DNA of 64,000 nt from Lunularia cruciata. Taxonomy: Eukaryota > Streptophyta > Marchantiopsida > Lunulariales > Lunulariaceae. Below are positions 20,810 to 31,537 of the stretch, piece after piece. The stretch spans positions 42,718,001 to 42,782,000 of the forward strand of contig OX419757.1 of NCBI GenBank assembly GCA_948567375.1, given 5' to 3'. Numbering within the stretch: the stretch's first letter is position 1; every line of letters begins with the position of its first letter. The notes beneath the pieces are model-generated. The model saw nothing but the letters and a program-made list of their open reading frames with translations. It was not told the DNA's origin and did not search any database. The translations under genes were made by a program, and so were the position numbers.

Positions 20810-21122
20810 ATAGCAAATAAAAGTCCCCATAGAGGATTTCTCTATTTATTACCAACAATTGATTCCAAGATGGTGATTCTTTCTTGTGAACAACTGGGAT
20901 GGTAGTAAAGAGAAGTAGCAGAGGCATAAAAAGACAACAAAAAGGGATAAGACTTGCCAAGGATCCACCAGCCTCCTTAAGCTCTCTAAAGATAGATGCA
21001 TAAGAGACATTATTAAAAGCATTCTCAACATCCACTTGTAGGACTACCCACTTTGGATGGATATCTAGAAGTGCCCTAATAGCTAGAGGTATAACCTTAC
21101 AATCTCCATATGTAGGTTGCAT
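20810..21122 (-). pseudogene. RT-like gene copy 2, reverse transcriptase piece
   Basis: The - strand reads HPKWVVLQVDVENAFNNVS, with D-x-x-x-A-F-N as RT motif A, then FRELKEAGGSLASLIPF. This is typical of a plant LINE-like RT family. The DD motif is not present in the piece. An open frame that continues to 20745 enters the LTR next door, so its last residues are not native. Confidence 0.6.
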
Positions 21123-21148
21123 CTTATTTAAGATATCTTATTATGGGA

Positions 21149-21501
21149 TGTTAGAATGAAATGACTATCTAGAGTGACTCTAATTGTCAACAAGTGCTGC
21201 CACTAGTTGTATCTCCTTCTCAAGCTCCCTGCACCATCCAAGACCACTAGCTCATTGGCATCTTCTTTCAGGATTATTGATTCATTGTGGGTACTTGCTT
21301 CATCTCTTATTGTGGTGATGCATTTGCTAGAGAAATATCTTCTTTAGTTCTTTAACAATTCCAAATAATATTGTTAACTTATTGGATTAAACCCATAAAG
21401 TAAGGGAGATATCACTGCATGCGAGAACTCCTATATATACCTAAGGTAAGGAATTTTTTTTCATCTTTATCAACTTAGCAAGCTTGCCGCATAGGATGAA
21501 T
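21149..21501 (+). repeat. Outer copia 5' LTR, first part
   Basis: From TGTTAGAATG. The end of the LTR at 28846 is TAATA, a near inverse of TGTTA. CTCCTATATATACCTAAGG (21429-21447) recurs in the 3' LTR and serves as a TATA region. The left boundary is inferred because the 3' LTR lacks the corresponding first 270 bp. Confidence 0.6.
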
Positions 21502-21749
21502 TGTTTGATAAACTTGATTAGTGTCACAACAACATGCAGATTACCAACAAGTTCTCACTTCACACAAGGCTACGTGGTTCACCTTTGAAGCTATGTCCAT
21601 TGGAAAGCTTTGCGGGCTGGTTTTTTACTAACTCATTCTCTTCACATAATGCCTCAACCTTCTCACAATCCACTCTCATTGTCAACCTGTGAGTGAGCCA
21701 AAAATCCCAAAGATAGGGTAACCCTAAGGTATAAGAGTAAAACATAACA
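21502..21749 (-). repeat. 3' LTR of copia-1
   Basis: About 85-90% like 28217-28478 by eye, with a shared block GTGAGCCAAAAATCCCAAA. A purine-rich tract (GAAGGGGTAGT on the - strand) abuts it at 21750-21761. Confidence 0.9.
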
Positions 21750-21937
21750 AACTACCCCTTCATTCTTGTCTTGGGATTAGTAACCTTGCAAAAATTTATC
21801 ACTCAGCAAGAAGTTCTAGACAGACAACCAATTGCTTGACCCCTCCTTTAAACTAGGATAAACTAGAACTTATAACTGTAGCCCATATAGGGATAGAGTA
21901 ACCAAAACAGTTAAGATCACCTCCAATGCTAGGTCAC

Positions 21938-23764
21938 CTACTCATGCTCCACTTGCACAACCTGCAGGGTAGCACAATACCTAGAGAAACTTTTTGAAGG
22001 TATGACTTTGGTAAAGGCATCAGCCGGATTGAGCTTACCATCAATCTTGACTAGATCAAACATTTTCTCAAACACAACTTGTCTAAGAAAGTGATATCTG
22101 ATGTTTATATGCTTAACCTTATTGTCCATCACTTGATTTTCAGCTAGGTGTAAAGCACTTTGACTGTCACAATGAGGCATTACATTACCATGCATTAGCC
22201 CCATCTCAACAACAAGTCTATCCAACCATATCGCCTCTTTCACTGCTTCTGCTGTTGCCACATACTTTGCTTTTGTAGTAGATTGTGCAACACACTTCTG
22301 CAAGGTAGATCTCCAACTAATGCACCCACCACCAAGTGTGAATACATACCTTGTTGTTGACCTCCGCTTGTCCAGATCTTGTCCATGATCAGCATCTACA
22401 TAGCCATCTATTGATGTTGTATTCATTGATCTTCTATCAAATAAGAGCCCATAGTCTAGTGTACCTCTCAAATACCTCAAAATCCACTTAACTACTTCCC
22501 AATGTGTCCTTCCCAGATTTCTTATATACCTGCACACCTTACCCATTGCTAGGGCAAGATCAAGTTTAGTGCAAGTCATCAAGTACATGAGACTCCCAAC
22601 AGCCTTCTCATAAGGAATATTAGCCATTAAGCCCTTCTCCATAGCATCCATAGGACAACAGGCCATTGAAAGCTTGAAATGAGAAGCTAGAGGAGTACTT
22701 ATTGGTTTACAGTTCTCCATGTTGAACCTAGCAAGTACCTTACTAGCATACTTACCTTACTTCAACCACAACTGACCAATGCTCAAGTTCCTCTTGATCT
22801 CCATGCATAATATCCTTATGGCCAACCCTAGATCCTTCATCTTGAACTCCAAACTCAAGAGCACCTTGAGCTTGTTCACCTCAAATCTATCCTTTGCAGC
22901 TATCAACATGTCATCCACATATAGCACAAGAATAATAAAACCAAAGGTCTTATTACTCATTGGTTTGTACACACAAGGATCAAACAAACTCCTATTGAAA
23001 CCATGAGTGTGCATAAACACATCAAACCTCTTGTTCCATTGGCAAGGTACTTGCTTCAATCCATACAAGGACTTTAGCAATCTGCATACCTTGTCTTCCT
23101 AGCCTTTCTTCACAAACCCCACAGGTTGTCTCATGAAGATTATCTCATGAAGATTATCTCATCCAAGGTACCATAGAGAAATATTGTAACAACATCTATT
23201 TGATCTAAAGTAAGACCAAATAATGCAACAAGCATACTTAATAGACGTATTGTAGAAGACTCTGCAATAGGAAAAAATACCTCATTGTACCTCCTTCTCT
23301 TGAGTGAACTTCTTTGCTTCCAACCTAGCCTTGTAGATCTTTGATCCATCCTTAGGACCCTCCTTCAACTTGTAGATCCACTTGCAATCTATCACTTGTT
23401 GATCCTTAGGTAACACTTGTTGATCCTTAGGTAACCTAACTAGCTCCCAAGTCTTGTTATCTCTCAAGGATTCCATCTCCCCCTCCATAAAACCAAACCA
23501 CTCATCCTTTTCACTAGAAGAACATGCTTCCATGTAGGATGAAGGTTCACCTTCTTCCAAGACCAAAGCATGAGCACCATCTCCAAAAGTCAAGTCATCA
23601 TCCAACAACTTTGTTGAATCAATCCACATACCATATCTGTTTGGAGCTCGACTAGCATGCCTTGATGACCTCCTAGATGAAATTCCTGCTTGATCTCCAT
23701 GTATAGGTCCAATGTGAGACTGACCTAGCACATTTTGTTGCTCACTAACAACTACTTTCTCCAC
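21938..23764 (-). pseudogene. Copia-1 reverse transcriptase and RNase H
   Basis: RT motifs in order: DCKWIYKLK, then LYGTLDEIIFMRQP, SLYGLKQ, the catalytic LVLYVDDMLIAA (YVDD intact), and MKDLG. RNase H begins about 22720 and contains GYVDADHGQDLDKRRSTTRY and the copia signature KEAIWLDRL, ending KHINIRYHFLRQ. Breaks occur near 23282, 23120 and 22750. A 21-bp tandem duplication (23394-23435) repeats LPKDQQV in frame. Confidence 0.93.
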
Positions 23765-23820
23765 TTGTTCTTGCTCCTCAAGAACTTGCTATGCTATAGG
23801 AGCACCTCCTTCCTCTTCAC

Positions 23821-24600
23821 TTAAGTGATCAATCTCCCCTCAACTAGATCTAAGGTGGGAGGCTTGCCTTTGTCAATGTATGGAGCCTGAGCACTCTCTC
23901 CATCCTTGAATGATCTGGATTCATTGAAGGAAACATCCCTATCGACCAAAACCTTACACTCCACTTGCATAGCCAAGAAAAACACATTTCTTTGACTTAG
24001 CATCCAAATTGGACCTATTTTCATGAGGTGTGAGTGAATATGCATCACAACCAAATATCTTCAATGTACCATAATCAGATGGTCACTGATGTCTCAACTT
24101 ATATGGCATCTTGAAGTTGATTACACTAGATGGAGAAATATTTACCACATATGTTGATGTGTTGACAACTTCTGCCCAAAACTCATGTGGTAACTTTGAT
24201 TTTCTCAAATGCTTTGTGCATGTTCCAACAATGTCCAATTGAGCCGCTCAACAACACCGTTCTACTACAAAGTGTAAACTGTGGTAAGGTGGCAAGTTAT
24301 CTCCCGTTCTGTGCAATATGCCTAAAACTCTCTAGAGACATAATCCCCACCATTTTTTGATCTCAAACACCTCACCTTCTCCCCAATCTGAATCTCCATT
24401 TGGATCTTCCAGTTCTTGAAAGTGAGAAAGGCTTCAAACTTGTGGTGCATGAAATAAATCCACACAAACCTCGAGTAATCATCAATAAATGTTACATAGA
24501 AAACTTTTCCAAAGTGTGAGGGTGTAGGGGATGGTCCCCACACATCACTATGTACACACTTGAGTAGACCCTTGGCAGTATGGGTCCTCACTCTAAAAAC
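23821..24600 (-). pseudogene. Copia-1 integrase
   Basis: VHSDVWGPSPTPS and YVTFIDDYSRFVWIYFM are hallmark copia integrase core blocks, with the catalytic Asp in HSDV. The core continues to SKNGGDYVSREF (second Asp replaced by the KNG form). The C-terminal part with RDVSFNES is at 23821-24054. Confidence 0.9.
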
Positions 24601-24869
24601 AGATCTGTTCTACTTTCCAAAGATGCAATGCTCACAAAAATCTAACTTCATAGTCTTCAAGCCAAATAACAAGCCATTTCTTTTCAAGACAACCAACCCT
24701 AAACCCTAAAACCCTTCTCACTCAAATGACCTAGCCATGAATTCCACACAATTATCATCCCATCTTTAGATCTAATTACATTGGCTTCTCCACACACTTA
24801 AGTGCCTTCCAATACAAATAGATTCTTTTGAAAGTTACCTTGCAAGATAACCTTTCCACCAGAAGTGAA

Positions 24870-25154
24870 TCAAAGTACCCCATCACCAACACTCCTCCCT
24901 TGATGACCTTTGGCATGCAATACTCCAAGGGAAATGAATTTCTTCTTCATCTCAGATATGAACCGAACATCATTGAACTTCCGCATAGCTCCACCAAACA
25001 TTTGAATCCTTATGGATCCAATACCCTCAATCTGACAATGTTGATCATTCCCCATCAGAACTAAACCATTTGATGCTGAAAGTGAATAGAAGAACTCCTT
25101 GATATAGCATATATGGTACAAGAAAACACAATAAAAAATCCACTCATCATCCAT
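24870..25154 (-). pseudogene. Copia-1 protease region
   Basis: Reads GIGSIRIQMFGGAMRKFNDV and KFISLGVLHAKG, conserved in the copia protease to GAG-pre-integrase region. The DSG catalytic motif itself is not visible, so it is lost or frameshifted. Confidence 0.8.
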
Positions 25155-25279
25155 ACTAGGAGATGAGGCACAAAAGGCATACCCACAATGTCACAAATCA
25201 TATTGATCATCCAATAGATTAGTATCCTCCTCACCATAAGCTATGTTTACTGAAGAGCCTTAACCTACCTTTCCTTTGC

Positions 25280-26060
25280 CCTTAGCTTTACACTCCTTCT
25301 TCACATGGCCTACTTTGCCACAACCTTAACAAGTCACTAGTTTCCTCTCCTTGGACTTGCCTCTAGACTTAGACCTGGACCTGGCCTTGCTTTTCCCCTT
25401 ATCACTATCATTAGTCCTCCATTGAGGTCTTGCATGTTGGATAACCAAAGCATTGCCCTGAGTAGAAGATGACACTGAGGTTGCAACAAGTTTATGTTGC
25501 AAGTCATTTGTAAGTGGAGATGTTGTCACCTCTTCAAAGATAATAGTCTTTTTCTCACGATGCAATGAAACTTATGAAAGTGATTGATAGGATGGTAGCA
25601 AGGAGCCCAATAAGTGCAGCACCTTCTGCTCTTCATTCAAGTCCTCTCCCAAGTTTTTCAAGTCTACTAATATATCACAAAATGCATCCACATGGTCTCT
25701 GATGTTGGTCCCTCATTTCATCTTGAATGTGATTAGTTTGATATTGGTGTACAATCTATTTGACAATTCATTAAGATAATACTTGCTCTGAAGTGCATCA
25801 AACAAGGAGGTACAATCAGAATGCTCCTCCACTTGCTTGATCACATGGAGCTGAAGGTCAAGAAAAATAGGATTCATGGCTTGATCTTGCATATCATCCC
25901 AATCACTTTGTCTCATATCTTTAGGTTTCTTCCTCAAGGGCTTACCCAAATCAGTTTCCATCAAAACTCCTTTCACCTGCCATTCCCACGACAAGTAATC
26001 CATGCGGCCATCAAACTTTGCCACATCAAACTTGGGTCCACCAAGCTTCAAAGTACTCAT
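25280..26060 (-). pseudogene. Copia-1 gag with CCHC knuckle
   Basis: Starts MSTLKLGGPKFDVAKFDG at 26060, followed by a UBN2-type gag. The knuckle C-x-x-CGKVGHVKKEC at about 25285-25330 has correct spacing but a stop replaces one of the x residues. Confidence 0.88.
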
Positions 26061-27411
26061 TTTGACTTTCTTCTACTCCACAAGCACTATTGAGGTTATT
26101 GTTGCACTTAGAGACTCTTCTTGAGTCCTTGAACCTTCCACTGAAAACTCCAATACTCAAGGGAGTGGGTTATAAGACTGAAATCATTTTACAGTAGTAT
26201 TATAATTATTCAAGTACTAAAATTCAACATCTAGTTGAATCAACTTTTAGCCTTGAAGACAAGCTTTCCAACACACTAAACAGATTATTCATCCAAGTCC
26301 CGAGTCACAAACTGAATTCCAAGGGGGGGGGGGGTTGAACCTTGGATTTTACACCACATTCATAGGTCTAAGACTTCTCCCTCTCTGACTCTCTTTGGGT
26401 TCTACTTCTTGCTTTTCTTTGTCAGTGCAATAGTAAAACTTTAACTAAAGAAGAGTTCTGCCGGTATAAATATACAAAATACTGAAAATTAGCTCAAGAA
26501 ATCTAGATAAGGATTGTATAGATCAAGTAAGTAAGCAAGTACATTCACCACAAGCAATAAGTAGGTACCTTCACCATCCACTGGCTGCCATCTCCTCAAG
26601 ATTTCAGCTCCTACTTTCCTTCTGTTCCAATCAGAATTTGGTAGTATGTGATGAAGAGCCTTCTATCTACTTCTGATCCTTCCTTCCACCAACTGGTTCT
26701 TTTTCTTTCTAGGTCACTCTTCACCAATTCCTCCTTCACCACGTCAAGGTATATGACTAACAACAGATTTGGTTTAGAGACTACAAACTCTATTGCTACC
26801 GAGCAGATTTGACACTCAATATCTAGATTCATGGGTTTCTTAGAGGTCATCCACTACCATTTTGTCACTAAAACAAGAGCTCAATGGTCAGAGCAATTCA
26901 GACCGGTATTACTCTAGGTTATCGGTTTCTCCACTTGGACATCTAAACCAATTCCCACCAACCTACTCTACTTCATGTGAAACATCTATAGTTAAGTTCA
27001 ACAAAGAGAAATTTCCAAGACGTGAAATCTGAAGTAGTTGTTAAAATAGAAGAGGGAACCTCTTAACCAAAATGAGAACAATTAAAAAACAGTCACAAAA
27101 ATTTGGAAATAGGACCACACCGTGAAAGACTTGGAGACTATATTGTCATTCTTTGCCACATGACAGAGGCAGTTGCTGCAGCTATAGATAGGGGGTCCAT
27201 ACTCCACCATTACTGACCAATTCTAGGTCATCTTACTTGTTGTTGCTCATCCCCTTCTACCTCCCTATCTCCATGAAGTCCCAATCTCTTTCTTGTCTCC
27301 TCCCTACCAACCTGCACTAGTTGCAATGTTTGTTCATTGGTTGCAACTCAAGTCCAGTTAATGCTCAATGTTCAACTTGTCGAGATATTTAGCTACTATT
27401 GTAGTGTGCCA

Positions 27412-27655
27412 TAGGAGACATGTGTAGGAAATTGACATCGACCCGGACTGCACTCCATCCTCTTCAAACAATGAGGACAAACTGAATTACCACACCATGT
27501 TCACATGGGGAAATGGGCTGCAAAAATCAACGTCCCTCAAAGGATGTTTGCTTGTGGCTTAGTACATATGACACAATAGAGGAAGCAGTGCAAGCCTATG
27601 ATAAGGCTACATGATTAATTAGGGGTTTCAAATGTCCCACTCTTTCAATTAATAT
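27412..27655 (+). pseudogene. AP2/ERF-domain fragment, cytokinin-response-factor-like
   Basis: Upstream, the + strand reads EIDIDPDCTPSSSNNED (27427-27480), like the conserved CRF-domain motif of cytokinin response factors. A second frame then reads GKWAAKINVPQR (27507-27543) and, after a frameshift, WLSTYDTIEEAVQAYDKA (27555-27608), then a stop and IRG. Together these follow an AP2 DNA-binding domain in order (WGKWAAEI, VWLGTYDT.EEAA.AYD.A, RG). It is antisense to copia-1, which carries it. Dead by frameshift and stop. Confidence 0.75.
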
Positions 27656-27929
27656 AATCAAAGCGTACAACTACTAACCAAAACTACTGAGTCAATTCAG
27701 TAAGCCATAGGTAAAGCTTCTCATCCAGCCACTTTGACTAATATCTCAAGATAATGTTTTAGTATAAGCATGCATGTGCAAGCAGAGTGGCATTCTCCAG
27801 TTTGCCAAGCAAAGTAGAACCCATTTCTCTGCATAGAGTAGTAACATGGTGAGTGTAACTTGTTAAATTTACAAGTAGTCAAAACAAAGCATTGAATAAG
27901 CTCCGCCAGATATGAGCTACCTTTGTTGG

Positions 27930-28110
27930 TCTCTCAGAGTCAAAGCAAGCAGTTGAGCCTGTTGAAATGAATGAAGCACCTGAGCCTAACCCCGGCTTTG
28001 TTGCTGAATTCAAGATTATTGAGCTCAAGACAGAACTAGATACAAAGGTCAAAGGTAGAATCTGCCAACAAGTTCTTGATGATCCAACTTAAGTCAGCAT
28101 TGATGCCCCA
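27930..28110 (+). pseudogene. Second host-like coding fragment in the copia-1 leader
   Basis: Reads SKQAVEPVEMNEAPEPNPGF and, further on, FKIIELKTELDTKVKGR on the + strand, the same strand as the AP2 fragment. The acidic/proline composition is unlike retroelement proteins. It may be the C-terminal part of the same captured transcription factor gene, but I do not recognise it. Confidence 0.4.
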
Positions 28111-28202
28111 AGTCAGCATGGCAATTTTCTGGGCACTAGCAAAGCTTTTGGTGCATTTTTCTGGTTCCGGAATGGCAAGAGCTCTGTTAATCAACGTTCA
28201 AG

Positions 28203-28214
28203 GCTCTGATACCA
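28203..28214 (-). promoter_or_regulatory. Primer binding site of copia-1
   Basis: TGGTATCAGAGC on the - strand, two bases inside the LTR; complementary to initiator tRNA-Met. Confidence 0.9.
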
Positions 28215-28216
28215 TT

Positions 28217-28478
28217 TGTTGGATAAACCTGATTAGTGTCAAAATAACATGCAGATTACCAGCAAGTTCTCACCTCACACAAGAATATGTGGTTCACCTC
28301 CATGTGAGGCTATGTCCATTGGAAAGCTTCACGGGCTGGTTGTTTGCTGACTCATTCTCTTCACATATACAAGTCCGGTGCTTCAAACTTCTCACAATCC
28401 ACTCTCACTCTCAACCTATGAGTGAGCCAAAAATCCCAAATATAGGGTAACCCTAAGGCATAAGAGTAAAACCTATCA
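28217..28478 (-). repeat. 5' LTR of copia-1
   Basis: TG at 28217 and CA at 28478 in + coordinates. It carries GTCCATTGGAAAGCTT, shared with the 3' LTR. Confidence 0.9.
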
Positions 28479-29202
28479 AGAATAGCCCCTTTGCTAAGAA
28501 ATTTATTTGGCATAAGGCAGTAACACCTTCTTCAGTAACATCCATACATTTTCTCCACATGATGTTGTTGTCTTGTTTTATGTTTCATTGCTTTGTGTGA
28601 AAATTATCCATGCCTTTCTTATTTCATTTTAGTCTCAACATAGAAGTCAATTTCATGTTATGTTATCATGCTTAGTGTAGCTTAGGTATAAGGTCTGCAA
28701 TCTTGAGTAGAGTAGAGCAGATTGTTTATCCTTGTGTTAAGATCATAGAGTAGCACTTTATTTGAGTTCATGCTTATGGATTGTAATCTAGTTCAACTGA
28801 TTAGTGAGAATAGTCTTCTCTCTATCCCTCTATGTGACTTGTAATATGGTATCAAAGTGTATGTTAGATTGACTTAGGTCTGTATCTTGTGTATATGCTC
28901 TCCTTTTGAGTCATATACTTCCCAAATCTCTTTTGTTTATTTCATTTCAAATAGCTTTGAGATAGCCTTGAACATTTGAAGTTTTTCTCATTCACCCAAG
29001 AGTGATAGATTTGATGGCCATGAGCTGAAGCTTGTCTTACCAACAAAATGATTGCTTAGATGAGAAGAAATATGTTACTTGGTCTTTATCATGAAATACT
29101 TGATGAGTTCACAACAACTATACAAGTATATTAATGGGATACTAGCACTCACTTTTTTTATAAGGAAGCAAAATAAAAAATAGGATGAAAAGAGATAGAA
29201 GC
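28479..29202 (+). mobile_element. Outer copia: rest of 5' LTR, primer site and gag start
   Basis: LTR to 28846, then TGGTATCAAAG (28847-28857, primer site with one change). A decayed gag start follows with FDGHELKL near 29012. The sequence then stops at the gypsy-A2 LTR. Confidence 0.75.
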
Positions 29203-30582
29203 ACACAATATGGAGTTTAGCAACAAAGTTAGTAGGGCTAACAAAGTAGCAAATAAGACAAATTAGTTTAGAATATTCCAAAAGTAGCTAAGAAGCTTCT
29301 CAAGAAGCTTCCTGGCTAACTTAGCTTACAGCTCAAGTAAGTAGCTCTTAGAAGCTTCCAACTAGCTTAGCTTGCACGCCAAGTAGGCAGTTTCTAGAAG
29401 GAAACTTCTTGAGAAGCTTCCTAGTTAACTTGGCTTGCACTCTAAGAAAGCGGCTCAAGGAAGCTTCTTGAGAAGCTTCTCAAGTGCCTTGTGTGCTACC
29501 TATTAATACAAAAGCCAAAGCTCATGCTAGACATTTGGAGTTTTCCCTCATTCAAATGTCCCAATGTGAGCTTCCATTCTCCTATTTCTCTCCTTGGTCT
29601 TGGTCTTCTACATTGGTATCAGAGCAAGAATGGGATAGATGGAATTTATGGACCATTGTATCCACTTCCACCAAACCATTGAGATTTTCATGTCTAGATA
29701 TTACCTAGATATCATTTCACACAATTCATCACCTCATGCTTTGGGTAGGATTTTTTGCATATGATCACCTTGTCTAAGGAACCCTTGATACTTCTGGTTG
29801 TAACTTATGGAGAATAGTAGATGTGTTGCATCTATATGTTAATCAATTAGATAAATTGAGAATGGTGGAATAAAGTAGTAGTTATGGTGACAATATTGGA
29901 CGTTATCCTTGCAATGCAACAACAAATTGAGCACCTTACTTGATTGTTGGATGAACAAGACCAACAACAACAAGAACAGATAGAGAGAGCGCTAATTTGA
30001 GATGGAGAAGATCACATTCAATTTCCAAAACCCAAGGTGTTTGAAGGCAAGAATCTTCCGAGCACGATGGAGAATTTTGTGTTTGACTGCGAATGTTACT
30101 TTGAAGCCACCAATTTTCAAGATGAACTGAAACAAATTCTCTTGACTTCTAGCTTATTGGATGGTGTGGCAAAACTTTGGTGGTGATTATGAGTGGAGCA
30201 AGCTGAATAACAAATTGTTGCACCGATTTTTACATGGGCTGAATTCAATAATACAATACTTAGTCGATTTCAAACTATAAATGCCATCTGAGCTGCACGA
30301 GATAAATTGGTAGAGTTGAAACAAATTGGCTTAGTCAAGAGCTACATTGCACAATTTCAGAACATCATCATGCAAATTCTAAATATCCAAGAAGGTGAAG
30401 TTCTGGATCAATTTATGCAAGGATCGAAGTCATGAACCAAATTGGAGGTGACCATGCAGGAGCCACAAAACATAGAAGAAGCCATGCAATTTGCTGAGCG
30501 CTTTGATTCCTTGGTTGCAACAACTTGGTCTTGATCTTGACCTACACAAAGCCTGACAATATGCTACACATGGGTAGAAGAA

Positions 30583-31480
30583 TTGGCACCAATGGAGATT
30601 GATGCTATCCAATGGAGACCACTTGGTATAGTGGATAGAGAAAGATTGCGACAAAATAGAGGTTGTTTTTATTGTTGCCAAGTTGGACATCATATTATTG
30701 AATTTCCACTTAGGAATGTGCAACCTCGACAAGTTGCTCATATGGAGTTTGTAGAAAAAAATGATCAAGGAAATGAAGAATCCCAATAGGAGATTTTGAG
30801 CCACCTATTGGGAGCTTGATTAGTTCCACTAGGATTGAAGGCTTGACCTATGCAAGTTTGCTTCACTTGCAAGGTATGATATCTAATTAGGGTTGTAGGA
30901 TTGTGGTTAATTTTGGAAGTTCAGAGAATTGCATGTTTATGCAAGTAGTAAAGGAATTGGGTATTCCTATCAAGCCAATGATTGGAAGTAGATTGATGAT
31001 GGTGGATGAAGACAAGGTTCTACATTTTATACCTCACATCCTGTTACTTTTAAGATTGGGAAGGAGCATTTGGAGTGTATGAGGTTTGTAGTGGCACCTC
31101 TACACTATGATGTCATTCTAGGACTACCTTGGCTTGAACATCATAAGGTTCAATTTGATTGGATCCGACAAAAAATTCAAGTACAACACCAAGGTAGGAA
31201 TTTCCGATTAGGTTTTCTGGCATCTCTGAGTAAGACACCTAAGAATAGTCAATCCCAAGATGGGAAATTTGGCAAGAAGGTAGTCATAGAGCATGCCTTG
31301 AAGAGAGAGGAGCTTCAAGATGGGAAGTTTGCTAGGAAGGCAACCATGGAGCAAGTTTTGAGGAGAGATGAGTCCCTAGATGGGAAGCTTGTTAGTGAAG
31401 CAACCATAGAGCAAGCTTTGGAGGAAGATAAGTTTGTTTTTGCAGTATGGATCAAGTTGATTGCACAAGGACAATCCTAG
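30583..31480 (+). pseudogene. Gypsy-A2 nucleocapsid, protease and repeat linker
   Basis: A CCHC-like knuckle at about 30660-30710. The protease is damaged at its catalytic site (VNFGSSENC where A1 has VDSGSSENC) but keeps DVILGLPWLEHH. The three 60-bp linker repeats lie at 31252-31431, ending FAVWIKL. Confidence 0.8.
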
Positions 31481-31537
31481 GAGAGCCAAGAACCTCATTA
31501 AGCAATGGTTGATTAGATAGTTCAGGAGTTTGCGGAC

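Larger units (their letters stand above)
26061..28202. other. Unusually long leader of copia-1 with foreign sequence
   Basis: About 2.1 kb separates the primer site from the gag ATG, far more than normal for copia. It contains a 12-G run (26323-26334), a TATAAATA near 26465, and the AP2/ERF fragment. Whether the extra DNA was captured or inserted later is not clear; no internal target duplication was found. Confidence 0.6.
21502..28478 (-). mobile_element. Copia-1: complete Ty1/copia element with 2.1-kb leader (7.0 kb, inactive)
   Basis: LTRs at 28217-28478 (5') and 21502-21749 (3'), TG...CA type. The flanks TGAAT and AGAAT are a 4/5 target duplication. Order on the - strand: LTR, primer site, long leader, gag, CCHC knuckle, protease, integrase, RT, RNase H, LTR. 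Integrase upstream of RT defines Ty1/copia. It interrupts the outer copia 5' LTR; the empty site is the 3' LTR near 44270. Several stops, but RT and RNase H are long and well preserved, so it is younger than its host element. Confidence 0.93.

Noticed and set aside
26323-26334. Run of 12 G as a functional element
   Set aside because: A homopolymer in a decayed leader is most simply slippage, and its length is also open to sequencing error.
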